The translations under genes and the position numbers were made by a program. DNA of 64,000 bases from Planococcus citri (lineage: Eukaryota > Arthropoda > Insecta > Hemiptera > Pseudococcidae), in the NCBI RefSeq assembly GCF_950023065.1, contig NC_088681.1, positions 14,694,001 to 14,758,000 on the forward strand. The letters are read 5' to 3'. Numbering within the stretch: position 1 is the first letter of the stretch; the number at the start of each line of letters is the position of its first letter. Below are positions 19,513 to 31,362 of the stretch, in pieces. The notes beneath the pieces were generated by a model. The model was not told where the DNA came from and ran no database searches. It saw only the letters and a list, made by a program, of their open reading frames with translations.

Positions 19513-20880
19513 CTGTCCCTCTCCCATTCTTGTTAAAATATTTCAAAAAGCCCTGCTTTTCAAATCTAAAATTTGTTCAGCGTCTCAGGACTTCAAATAG
19601 TCAATTTTGAAAGCTCGAAAAACTTATAAGCTTAGGTACTTTTTTGGTTGGTATCCATTTTGGATAGGTATATACTTTTTTATTGGCTTTATGAACGTTT
19701 CAGATGATCCTACAAATTATGAAACATACCAATAATGACAATTTTCCATTATAATCGTATTAGTATTTCTGCGCCAGGAGGAGTTTAAATTGTGATCAAT
19801 TTGGTGTTGAAATTAATTTTCTGGCGTAAAACTTCGCTACCCCCGCCTTCGTAATTTTTCAAATACTTACTTGAAAAAGTCCTGGTTTCCAAAACTGAGA
19901 TTTTATCAGGCATCTTGGGACTTCTAACTGACATGTTTTCTTCTTTTAACATAATCCCACTGATGTGGCTTTTTATACAATTAATATTACGTGTTCCTGA
20001 AAATATTTTTTTCTATTTTTGTTTACTTACTTCGCCCCTTTAAGTTGTCCTCATATAGATATAAAGAAAAATTCCCCGAATATTTCACCCCCTCCCTCTC
20101 CCCCTCCCACAACCAGGAATTGAGTGATTTGAAGCCCTCCAAGGTCTCAAAAAAATTCAATTTTTACTGCTTGAACTTGGCAAATTTTCATCGGAAAACC
20201 ACTTTTCAAAAGTTTTGATCTCCCCCTTCCATCATCATGATGAAAAATGGAAATTCAGATTTACCCAAAATATAAGACAGGAAATCAAAAAAGTTGACAA
20301 TTTACATGCTTTTACATCCTATTCCTTAGATATGTTTTTTTTTCACCAGAAAAGCATTACTCAATAATTATTTCTCCTCCCCTCCCCACACACACGGTAA
20401 AAAACTGGAATTTGGGCCCTTTTAAACAGTATAGGTGAGTAAGAAAAACCAAAAAACTTGAATTTTCAAAAATAGAGGGGTTGAATTCTCATATGCAGGG
20501 ATTTTTAGGAGTTTTTCAATTTCCTGAGCCCCCCTTCCTATTCGTTTTTTTCAATATAGGTTCGAACGTGATGACTTGAAGACAAAAGTAGTGATTATTT
20601 ATAATATTCTGATCCAAATTTTTTGTTTAATCCCACGATTCCACCGCAGAGGTATGGAGGGGGGGAGCTGTTGGAAATTGTTTTGGAGTCATTTCAACTC
20701 AAAATCTCCAACATAAGTACTTTAATTTTTGCAACATGTTTTTTTTTCGATCAACCCTAATATTGTGTAGGTTACCAACATTGTTGGGGAGGGGGGCCAA
20801 GGGAAAGCTTTTTTTGAAAAATAACTATCTAAAAGTAGGTAGTTACGCTGCTTGGAGATAAATTTTAAAAAAATAATTTG
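19513..20880 (+). repeat. Copy 2 of the ~1.4-kb duplicated segment
   Basis: Collinear partner of 16401-17805, core at 19770-19783; a further variant core lies just before it at 19436. It has no counterpart of the 17806-18750 element, so that element probably entered copy 1 after duplication. Confidence 0.75.
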
Positions 20881-21700
20881 TACCTATACAGACCGTCAAT
20901 TTTTCATTTTTTTTGATATTTTTCAACTTTGGGAGCTGCATGCAAATTGGTCAACATCATCTGGAGGGCCAAGGGAAGGGTTTTCTTGAAAATGTGGTTA
21001 TTTAAAAGTACTCTGCTCAGAAACGAAACATTTTCAAAAACTTTGTATAGATATCAATTTTTCATTTTAGAGAGGGGGGATAGTTATATCTTTTTTCGAC
21101 TTCGAGGGGCTTTAAATAAGGGAACAAACAGCATTTGGAACAGAGGGATGGTTTTTCTTAAAACTCTGCTTATTTAGAAAGATTCTGCCCACAAATGAAA
21201 AATTTTCAAAAAATTTCCACAGACATCAATTTTTCATCTTTTTTTTACATATTTTCCCCAAATTTGTGGAGAGGGGGGATTCATACAAGAGAGTCGACAT
21301 CATTTGGGAGTTCAATGAAGGTTTTTTCTTGAAAAGAGGGTCATGTAGAACAAATCTAATGTTTAAATGAGGACTATTTTCAAAAAAATTTCCAGATTTT
21401 GATTTATTCTCACTTTTTCTGATATTTTTTTTTTTCAATTTTTGAACACTTCTTTCTAGAGGGGGGGGGGGCAATATGATTTGAAGGGCTGCGGAAAGTG
21501 TTTTATTGAAAAAAGGGATTGTTTAGAAAAATTCTGAAGCAAGAACAACGAATTTTGATGAAGTGAATTTCAATCTTTTTTTTTTGGATTTTTTTCAACT
21601 GGTGGGGGGGGGGCTACCATCACCAGTTTATTGCAGTTACAGGAAAAATAAAAAATAAGGAATTATTTTCTCATCCGAGGTAAGAACTTTGGAAAGGGGA
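20881..21700 (+). repeat. Degenerate ~150-160-bp tandem repeats
   Basis: At least four units of the pattern G-run, GGGC-AA-GGA-GGTTTT-CTTGAAA, TTATTTAGAA--ATTCTG, GAAA-ATTTTCAAAAA, ATCAATTTTTCATTTTT. Related units occur at 27830-28500. Confidence 0.55.
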
Positions 21701-21879
21701 GGTGGTGGAAAATTCCAACTTTGCAGTATAAGGCACACCTCAGTACTCGTGATTAGAAATATACATAGAAACCCTTTCTCTTTACTTACTGTAAGTATTG
21801 TGGTTAATTTCACTCGCGTTTGTAATTTGATTCGACTTGGTGAATTTTTCCCAACAACACGATATGAAAGGGGTAAAAG

Positions 21880-23755
21880 AGCAGGGCAAGGTAGTTGGTG
21901 TTTTGACGCGCGAGTCGTGGCTACTGGGACCTGGTTCGGGTCCCCTATCCTAGTCCTATACGTATATGTGAGATGGCTTTAACGACTTCGGACGTATGGT
22001 CTAATAATCCGACATGCGGTAATAAAATATTACCCGCCGGGTGGCCTATAAGCCTGTGCTGCCTAGGCTCGGCGTACTTGGGTAAAATTCGGTCGCTATA
22101 CATATATATGGCGCTGCATCGGCATCGTCGTCGTAGTAGCAGCAGGCAGAGGCAAAGCAGGCAGAGGCAAAGCAGGCAGCAGGCAGCAGGCGAAAATGTT
22201 TTATAAAAGCACGCCCCTATGTGATGTGTTTATAAATCGATGTTGAGTTTTCTTATATTCCCCATCATCGCCGAAGGCTGTCAAAAATTACGTTAAAGTT
22301 TTACTACGACCTTGGCCACCGCGCGGTAAGATACGCAGGACTACAGTCTATCCTTTACTCCTTTGTTTTGTATTCGGTTGCCGATCCCTTCGCGCCTCGG
22401 CGCGGCTTTCCGCTGCCACCCCCCTCGTTCCCCTCTACCCCTCCCCCCCCACATATACTTTGTAAATCCCATCGGACCCGGCTCCACCATCACCACCACC
22501 ACCGCTGCACCGCTGCGCTCTCTCGACCATCCCTACCCTGGCCGCGTCTCCTCCCTTATCTCTGCCGAATCCTTTCTCGCTTCAATTGCCGGATAGCCGA
22601 ATTCCCTTTTCTGGGCACTTACGCTTCCTTACCCTGCGCCTTTACCTAAGGATCAAGCCGCCGTCCGTACACCTCTCCTCTTCTTCTTGCTGCCTGTGCT
22701 GCCTGCCTGCCTGCTGCCTTTGCTGCGCTCTCTTCGTCGTTCGCTCTCGCTCCGGCGTCGCCACCGCCACGTCCTAGTCCTAGTCGTCGTTTTACTATCC
22801 GTGTCGGGAGTTTTACGCTAGCCGTTTTTCACCATCCCCGAATCCTGCTGTAGGTACACTACACGGTGCCAGTCGTTCGGGTTTTCGCCAACATGATACT
22901 CTTCGTCGTCGTCGCCGTCGTCGTTAACGCACACACAGCCGTTCGGGTGTTCGAGTCGTCAGATTGTTGATTTTTTTTATTATTTTTTTTCTTTATTCAC
23001 CTAGAGCTACGTACACGTACCTGAATCGTACGTACTACTTTCCAATCGCACCACCACCGGTTTCCCAACATATCATTATTATATAGTCTTACGTACGTGT
23101 ACTCGTCGTAGATCGCGTATATATTCATTATCATCTGTTTATTTACGTAATTTTTTTTCGCCCTAGTGAGTTCTTATCAGCTCGTATTGTCGAATCGTTT
23201 CGTTCTCGTTGTTCGATGCTGTATAAATTTTTCCTACGTAAATAATCTCTTCTTTTTTTTGTTTTTTTTTTGGTCGATGTACGCTACAAATTGCGCGTCG
23301 AATTCGTAATCGTTGCATATCAGCACAAGTTGCCATCATTTTTTATCACTCGTTATTTTATTCTTCGTTATTGTTGTTTTTTTTTTTTTTGGTGTTCCTA
23401 GAATTAATTTGTTCTTATCTATATGCATGTTTTGCACTCCTACTACATCTTTACTCGCCATCTATGAAATGGAGATATCTGCAGCAGCAGTCGATGAAAT
23501 CGTATTAGCGTGCCGGATGCGTTAATCGAGTATCTATTTTCATGTCCGCTGTTTGCCCCGTGTTATCGGATCGTTCACTCGTAATTATGTTCGTTCGACG
23601 AGTGATCGAATACTGAAGTTTTACGTGAATTTACGACCATAAACGATGAACTGGACGATCATCGTGAGGCGGATGACGTAGGATTTGACTCAGATTGATC
23701 TCCTTCTCTGGCCGGATCGGTTCGATTGAGATTTCGTGCCGATTTTCTCGTCACA
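21880..23755 (+). promoter_or_regulatory. Candidate Ace promoter and 5' leader exon
   Basis: This block is GC-richer than its surroundings and lacks the repeat style. A strong TATA box, TATAAAAG (22202-22209), follows a CAG-rich minisatellite. The block ends at a consensus donor, ACA-GTGAGT (GT at 23756), and the next good acceptor in the right context is that of the first Ace coding exon at 30760-30761. A leader of about 1.5 kb would be long, but the Drosophila Ace mRNA is also known for a long 5' leader. Short ORFs (for example 22368-22649) are His/Pro/Leu low-complexity and are not called genes. Alternative: promoter of another, unrelated transcript. Confidence 0.4.
22131..22194. repeat. 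CAGGCAGAGGCAAAG minisatellite
   Basis: Short tandem units of AGCAGGCAGAGGCAA degrade to AGCAGGC, ending 7 bases before the TATA box. Confidence 0.7.
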
Positions 23756-25956
23756 GTGAGTATCGTTATGTACAACTACGCGTATTTATAGATTAGTATA
23801 CGAAAAGGTATGGTATTCTCACAGCTGATCACTTAGCATTCCCTGGCCATAAAAAGCCACAGATAGCGATATGCAATACGATGTAGGTAGTGGAAGATTT
23901 CTAAAATACTCGAATTGCAGTACCTATACTTGATTGTTTTCATATTGTAACCTCCCCCCTGCCCATTCCTCCCACACTATCACTCACCATGAAAGTACAA
24001 GGGCTTTTTACAGATTGGCTCGTGAGTGGATATACACAGAGGTGTGACGAAATGATGTGTCTTGGAGTGGTGAGGGGAGAGGGGACGACTATTTTCTGAA
24101 CTTTTTACCCCAGACCCCCCCCCCCAGTATTTTTCACGCTAATTAACCAAATGTGCTTCGAACGAATTTTGGAAGGGAGAGGGACACAAAAATGTAGAAT
24201 AACTAACTTTCAAATGTACAAAAATGATGCTTTTTGCACTTGACAAGTTGACAAAAAATACTATTGTTCTATTTCGAGGTTGGTAGGTAGGTACTTAGGC
24301 GAAATCCAAAATGAAAAATTTGACATTTTTTTTGTATTTTTTTTTTCAACTTTCTGGCCTTTTGAAATCAAATTCAAAAAGAGAACAGAACGTGTTCGAA
24401 AAGCTTCAGAAAATTTACAATTTGCGAAGTAAAAAAAAATCATTTTCGATATAAGAAGTTTCAAAGCCAAAATTTTGGGGTTATTGATACTTTTTTTTAC
24501 ACCGGTTCCAACCCTTAAATTTCCAAAGTTGATTTTTCATTATTGAAAATTTTTGAAAAATTGTGAAGTAGAATTCAAATCTGTCCAAGCCAAGCGAGAG
24601 CAAAAGCTTTGAAAAAATTGATGAGTAATTCGAAAAGTAAAATAACGGATGCAAAATGTTTATTTTTATGACCTCAACATTTAAAAATGTTAACAATAGT
24701 TTTCAGGAAATTATACCTAATATGTAGTTGCAAGAACAGAAATAAAGGCTCGAGCGAAGCGAAGGCAAAAGATTTCAAAAATTAATGATTTTTCAAAAAA
24801 AAAAACAACACATAATTTTCGATGTGAGAAGTCAGTTTCTCAACCCTTCAACTTCGGCCAGACAAACGTTAAACAACATCATTCTTGAGTTTTTGATGAT
24901 GCAAAAAGTTGGTCTCAAAAATTCACAATTCTTCATTTTTTTCAGGACAAAATTTTTAAACTTTCAAAAACAAACAATTTTGGCAAAAATTAGAAATTAT
25001 TGTTTTCGAATTTACGTTGAAAAGTGGGATATTTTTTGATATTTTGGTAGAAATTGGGATTTTCAAGCAGTTTTGACTAAAATAAGTAAAACAATATCTA
25101 TTATTTTTGGTATGAGAAATCAATTTTTCTACTTTTCAATTTTGGCCGGAGAAAGAAAAAGAAAAATTTTGCGAGGGTGAAAAACTTTCGAAAATTTATG
25201 ATTCAAGAAGTAGAAACCTATTGTTGTTGGCAATTTTTTGATTTTCTCTGTTTACACAATTTCTTCCCAATTTTCTCAGATTTCCCAACGGTTTCCAAAC
25301 CAGCCATTTTTTTCTAAAAATTACCTACTTTTCGCCTAAATTTTTCTGTCTGTTGGGGGTGGGGGGCGAGAAGGGTGAGACACCCTCCACCAACCTCGTT
25401 AGGCACGCCTCTAGATGTAGGTAGATATACTTAATAGGGTTGATTACAAGAAGAAAAAATGTTGGGAATTTTGGCCAAATTGAGATGAAGACCTTCATTT
25501 TTAGTTTTGAAAGTCTCTCAGAAAAAAGTTTGGTTCTAGAGGAAAGATATGAATTTTTAAGAAGCGAGAATTTTCGAAAAAATCGTTATGTTTTCGCTCT
25601 CGCCCTTACCCAACCTGTTCTAGGGAAAATGGTTCAGTTTTGGAGGATAATATTTAGAATTCTGCGTCGACCTAGGTCATTGCCATTAAAATCCAAGACC
25701 ACTATTAGGGTTCTACTGAGTGGTTGAAAATTTGCAAATCGCTTGGATAGTTCTCAAAAAAAAAAAAAAAATGTAAAATTTGGTGTAAGTAATTTCAAAA
25801 AAAAAAAAAACAAACTGTTTTTCAGAGTTAGGTACCCATGACAACAAAATTTCAGAATAATTTCTGTATTTGCAATAATACCTACCTCTAAATTACAAAA
25901 TTTTACATTGTTTGTCAGACCTACAAATTTTCAAATCTATTTTAATAAATTCCATA

Positions 25957-26114
25957 TGTGACCCGCTCTGACAAAACCGACCGTTTCGACAAAAAAAAGT
26001 GTCCAAAATAATGATGTTTAAAATGAGTTTCAAGGGTTGAAAGATCAGATTTTTGAGAAAAAAACATTTTTTGAAATTTTGTCGAAATGGTCGGTTTTGT
26101 CAGAGCGGGTCACA
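25957..26114. mobile_element. 158-bp mariner-type MITE
   Basis: Near-perfect 40-bp inverted ends, TGTGACCCGCTCTGAC... and its complement, flanked by TA on each side (25955-25956, 26115-26116). The middle is about 80 bases, with no ORF. TA duplication points to the Tc1/mariner superfamily. Confidence 0.8.
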
Positions 26115-29100
26115 TATTGGTTGCCTTCAAATTATGAAATGTTCAACGAATTTTTGGAATTCACATAGTTCCTCTAATTACAAAATTTCAAATCAATTTT
26201 GATTTTCACAACTTTGCATTATCGTCTCCAAATTACTTCCTTAGAACTTTTGTCGGATGAAAAAGAGGAAGAGGAGGAAGGAATAAATGAACAAAGAACT
26301 AAACAAACATATTCGCAAACGCATGCAACGCATCATTTTACAAAAGAGCTAAGTACCTATGAGAAAAGTAAACAAAGCGCATATTTCGTGATTCATTAAA
26401 ATTTCAATACGTATTTCTGCTTATTTTCTCAATGGTTGGATATCTAAGCCTTGATTTTCTGGGACAACCAAGCGTTCTTCGATAAAAATGCAAATAATAA
26501 GGTTGATTGAGTACCTATGAATTTTTTAAAATTTACCTAAATCATTTACACATTTTTTATTTCTTCAAATTGCATATTGTTTTTTTTTATATTTTTGAAA
26601 TCAAAAACAATTCCGACTCCAGCTCACCACCATTCATATTACCTAAATCTAATTTAAATTTTTCAAAAAAAAAATCCTCGTTAAAACAGTTTTAAATGAA
26701 GATAATTATACTTGACTGCGTGTATTAGAAAACTATTCCCTATTTTGCATTTTCTCCATAGCCCATCCCATCTTTAGAAGCAAGAAATGAAAAAATTATA
26801 TTTATTCAAAATTGTCCCATTTCTGCATCAGGATTCGTCGAATATCCTCTTTTCAAAAAAACCCTCGTTTCCATCCTTCGAACTATTTCAGTCCTTTGGT
26901 ATGGAGTCCCCCCCCCCCTCGTTGCCAAAAAAATGTGGAAAAAATCATTAAGTAAGCAATTTTTGAAAATTTTATTTTTTGTGTCAGAGCACTTCTAAAT
27001 ACTTGACTCCCTTTTCAAGAAAGAATTTTTTTTGGTCCCCCAAACAATGTTGATCCCCTTGTACGGAGTACCCTTAAAATTGGACAAAAAGAATACGTTA
27101 GTACGTATATTGAAGTCCAAAAAAAACTTTTTAAAATTTTTGATGAGAATCTTTCTTAATAACTTCCTTAACTTCCTTTTCAATAGAATGCCTCATTGAG
27201 CCCCCCCCCCAGGAATGCTGGTCCTCTTATATGTATAGAGCCTCTTAAAATTGGGAAAATTCCAAAAATAAAATAAATAATGTAAGTAGATAGGTAAATT
27301 CTTTTCAATTTTCAATTTCTGCGTCATGAATTTTTTTACCTCATTTTCAAGAAGAATCCTCCTTTGTTCTCTTAGTTTTGATCCTTCACTATACTATGTA
27401 CTTGCAAAGTAGGATGTAGGTAGAGGGCTCCATATACAAGTGAACTAAGAAATTTCTCAAAAATTCTAGTCTGCCATCTCCCAACTTGGACTCGAGTCGT
27501 GCTGGAGGCCTTCCAGTTGAAAAAAATATTTAAAAATCCAATTTATCCGGAAATTCCCCATTTTTGTTACAAAATTTGTTTAAATAATCGTATAAAAAAA
27601 TCTCCTCGCCCACTAAACAACGTCAATTCCCTTGTACGCCCCCCCAAATAATAATACTTAAATTTTTCATTTCTGGTCAAAATATTTTTCGACAGAATTC
27701 CTAAACTCCCTCGCCTCAAAAACAATATTGGTCCTCTATGCTGCCATTCAAGCTAAAAAAAAATCTAAAATTAAACCCTGTTAACATTTTTCATTTTTTT
27801 AAATATATTTTCCGGCGCTAAGGGGCTCTGTATCTGGAGACTAACATTGCTTAGGGGACCAAAGGGGGTTTTTTCCTGAAGAAGGAAATTATTTTGAAGG
27901 ATTCTGAGCAAAAATAAAAATTTTTTACAGACTTTTTTTTTTAGGTAAGTAGGTAGGTATAGGTAGGTAGGTATGTTTTTTAATTTTAAAGGGCTTTCTT
28001 AATTATAAAGATTCCAATTTTTTTTCGAGGGCCAAGGAAGATACTTTCTTTAAAATAAGATTAGGTATTTTATAAAATTTGGACACAGAAATGGAAAGTT
28101 TTCAAAAAATTCCGACGATTTCGATTTTTATTCTTTTTCAAAAATTTTTTTACTTGAAGGAGGAGGACCAAAGGGGAGAGTTTTCTTGGAAAATGGATTA
28201 TTTAGAAGGATTCCGATGCAGAAATTTAAAAAAATTCGATAAATTTGAATTTCTTAATTAAAAAAATTTTTCAATTTGAGGAGCTCCTAGAACCATTTTG
28301 TGGAATTTGATGGGAAATCAGAAAATAAATCAGAAAATATAGAATTATTTTCTCATAATATCCAACTACTAATGGGAGAGGGGTGGGGGAGGGGGATTGT
28401 ACCACAACAAGCAAAATTTCGAAATACATATGAGCCACCCTATAACCTTGCAGTTTTTTTCATTTTCTCAACTTGAGGAGCCCGTAAAACAATTTTTTTT
28501 AAGTTGATGGGAAATCAGAAAATAGGGAACTATTTTGTTTAAAAAATAAAATCCAGCAACTCATGGATGAGTGGGGGAGGGGGATTCGATCGCAAAAAGC
28601 GAAACTTCGAAATAAGAGCCACCATAACCCTGTATTTGGAGCCGGAGCAAATATCATGTTATAGGTCTCTTTCCCAAAGCAGAAGCTATATTGAGGGATT
28701 TCTTGGTGGGGGGGGGGGAGGGTTCGACTGTTGTGGGAGAAAAATATCAAGTTTTGCCAATTAGTATAATAATTCATAAGACCGATGAGAATTTTTATTT
28801 TATTTTTTGAATTTTTAGAGGCCTCAAATGTGAAATTTGTTCATTCTGAAACGAAAAACAAATTGACCCGAGCGAAGTAATCGCGAGAAATTTTAAAAAT
28901 TTTGATTTAGAGGGCCTAAAAACGAGTTTTTTTACGAGAAGTTTATTTTTTTGTTTGGTTCTTAAAATTTTAGAATTTAAATGATGTGTTGATTTTGAAA
29001 AAGAAGAAAGAACAGGTTCGAGAGAAATGATGGCAAAAGTTTTCAAAAATTTGTATTTTGAAGGTAAAAAACGGTGTTTTTTTTTAAATGTGAGGACGAG

Positions 29101-29698
29101 CAGTTTATTTCTTGCCTTTTAAAATTTTTGAAAAATGAAATAGAACGGGCCCAAGCAACAGCGAAAGCTCTCGAAAATTTATTTTTCGAGGAGCATAAAA
29201 ACGATGTTTTTTGCGAGGAGTCTATTTTTTGGCTTTAAAACTTGATTTTTTTTAGAAATTTCCATCTTGAACTCGAAAAAGAAATAATTACCAGTTTGAA
29301 AATTCGAATTTCAAGATGTAAAAAACAATGTTTTTTTTTCACCACACAGATCCTTATTTTGCAGGCCCTTCCAGAAAACGCGAACCCGGGGCGAACTGCC
29401 CCCTTTGCTCCCTCTCGACGGTCTGTAAATGTTGAAATAATAACACTTCATAAGCAAAATTATTCCATAAATTCTCCGCATCGAAGAATAACATAAATAG
29501 TCACGAGGTTTCGATACACACGTCTCGTTTATCAATTGTTCTTGCCAACGTCTATATCCTATAATTTTCAAATCGAATACGACGACGACGATGAACCTCC
29601 CTCAATGTAAATTCCATTATACGTACCTACCTATAACGATACCATAAAATGGAAAACACCCCTAAACGTGATGTTTAACCTTATTAGTACACAAAACC

Positions 29699-29757
29699 TC
29701 ATCATCATCACCATCACCATCATCACCATCATCAGCAACATCGTCGACGTCATCATC
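29699..29757. repeat. CAT/CAC microsatellite
   Basis: Run of CATCATCAC-type trinucleotides in the GC-richer part of the intron. Confidence 0.8.
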
Positions 29758-30761
29758 GTTTTCACCATTATTACGAGTATTATTAACTAACCACGAAAGA
29801 AGAGCAGCAATTTCGACATTACAAAAATCTCTCTCTGTCTCTGCATACCTAACTTAAGAATGACGACGAGTATGACTGAAACAGGCAAAGAGGGAGTCTA
29901 TATCGAGGTAACAATGCCAAGGATGTTGTAAAAACACGGTAATTATTGCGCGTCTGAAAAGCCAGCGTCGTATAATGAGTAATTAAGAGTTAGGTACTTG
30001 GAAAAGACGTGTCGACGTCGGGGGCTGGGGCTGAGCAAGAAGCAAAGCTGCATGCCTCATGTTCGTACATATTCTCTCCTTCTTGTTTGTGGTATTGATT
30101 TAAACAAAAACTCAACAAGTCTCGTAATAGTAATTTTTTCTGTCAGCATGTTCGCCCCTCATACTCGTATAGTAGGTATGTTGTTGCAATGTAGTACATT
30201 CCTACCTACAATATAATGCTACCTATACAAAAAGTAGGTCGCAGAATGGTGAAAATTTTTACCACCGACGTCAGTGCGGCGCGCATCAGTTTTTTTTTTA
30301 CATGTTCTTTCGTCTTTTTAATAAGGAAACAGAAACAACTTAAAGTATATGATTTTATTCGAATAAATACCGAATAAGTTTACGCTCATTTCGCCACCAT
30401 TACAGTTGCTCGATTCGTTGAAAAGTCTACCTATATCTTATCCTGGTGTAGGCATTTTCCCCCGAAGTACGTGGATTTTCATGTAGTGGGTATCGATTAG
30501 AAACTATTTTGTTTTCGAAACAGTTGGAAAAAAACTTTTTTTGATATTCGATTCGGGTTATGGTATTACGTGTTCGTAAAGTTGGTCAATAGTAAAAAGT
30601 TGAAACTTTTTATGAAAAGTTATAATTTCTGTTACTTATTTTTTTTCACAATATATTATGCAATAAAATCGATACATTTACCTGCCTCACATCGTACTTA
30701 TTGTGAAAAGTCTATTCCAACCTTTATTTTTTGTTACCTTTTTTTTTTTTTTTTGTTGCAG

Positions 30762-31306
30762 ATTCTTACGAAAGATATGAGAATCAATTTTCAGCTGGCG
30801 ATTCGCATCGAGCTAACCGTAGTAAACAGGGCGTAATCATGTACCGAACGCTGCAAACAATCTGTTTGTTTCTACTGCTGATGCTGAGCTGCGATGGTAA
30901 ATCGCACAGCGAACCGAAAGATAACCTTGGCCATAAAAAGCCCCTACAATCGGATCCCTTGATAGTGGAAACCAAGAGCGGCCTCATAAGAGGGTATTCG
31001 AAATTCGTGCTCAATCACGAAGTACACGCTTTCACCGGTATACCTTTCGCCAAACCTCCTACGGGACCGTTACGTTTCCGCAAACCTGTACCGGTCGAGC
31101 CTTGGGAAGGTATCTTGAACGCTACCAAATCGCCCAACAGCTGTTACCAAGAGAATTACGATTATTTTCCCGGTTTCGAGGGAGAAGAAATGTGGAACGC
31201 TAATACCGAACTGTCCGAGGATTGTTTGTACCTGAGTATATGGGTACCGCAGAAGCTACGTATTAGACATCATGGAGATTCGGGCGAAAATGGCAAGAAA
31301 CCTAAA
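30762..31306 (+). CDS. Ace: Acetylcholinesterase (Ace/ace-2 type), first coding exon
   Basis: Acetylcholinesterase hydrolyses acetylcholine at cholinergic synapses and is the target of organophosphates and carbamates. The exon starts after a T-run and CAG acceptor; 30762-30838 is leader and the ATG is at 30839. Residues 1-20 form a signal peptide (LCLFLLLML-like core). The conserved body follows: FTGIPFAKPPTGPLRFRKP (66-83), an N-glycosylation site NAT (94), the choline-site Trp in EEMWN (W119), and SEDCLYL, with C102 and C129 forming the first disulfide. The pattern YFPGFEGEEMWN...PQKLRIRHH matches Drosophila Ace and hemipteran ace-2 rather than ace-1. It ends AAA-GTAAGG (GT 31307), 156 codons, phase 0. 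The short linker here replaces the longer Drosophila-specific hydrophilic insert. Confident. Confidence 0.93.
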
Positions 31307-31362
31307 GTAAGGATTATGAAGTTTTCAAACCCATAGATATTATTAGGTATATTTTTGGACTT

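Larger units (their letters stand above)
23756..30761 (+). other. Candidate first intron of Ace, repeat-filled
   Basis: No coding gene is supported. 24260-25340 and 28780-29330 hold diverged units built on CGAGCGAAG-GAAGGCAAAAG-TTTCAAAAATT. 25957-26114 is a MITE. 26880-28500 is G/C-run and T-rich tandem repeat DNA with a TAGG-type tetranucleotide run near 27945-27975. 29699-29757 is a CAT/CAC microsatellite. 29380-30230 is GC-richer and looks unique. It ends in a long T-run and GTTGCAG acceptor (AG 30760-30761). Whether it is one intron depends on the leader-exon call. Confidence 0.45.

Noticed and set aside
22363..22777. Pro/His/Leu-rich ORFs near the TATA box
   Set aside because: Three overlapping frames are open because of simple repeats; more likely 5' leader.
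27940..27980. TAGGTAGG run as an interstitial telomere
   Set aside because: The insect telomere repeat is TTAGG; this is a TAGG-type tetranucleotide and short.
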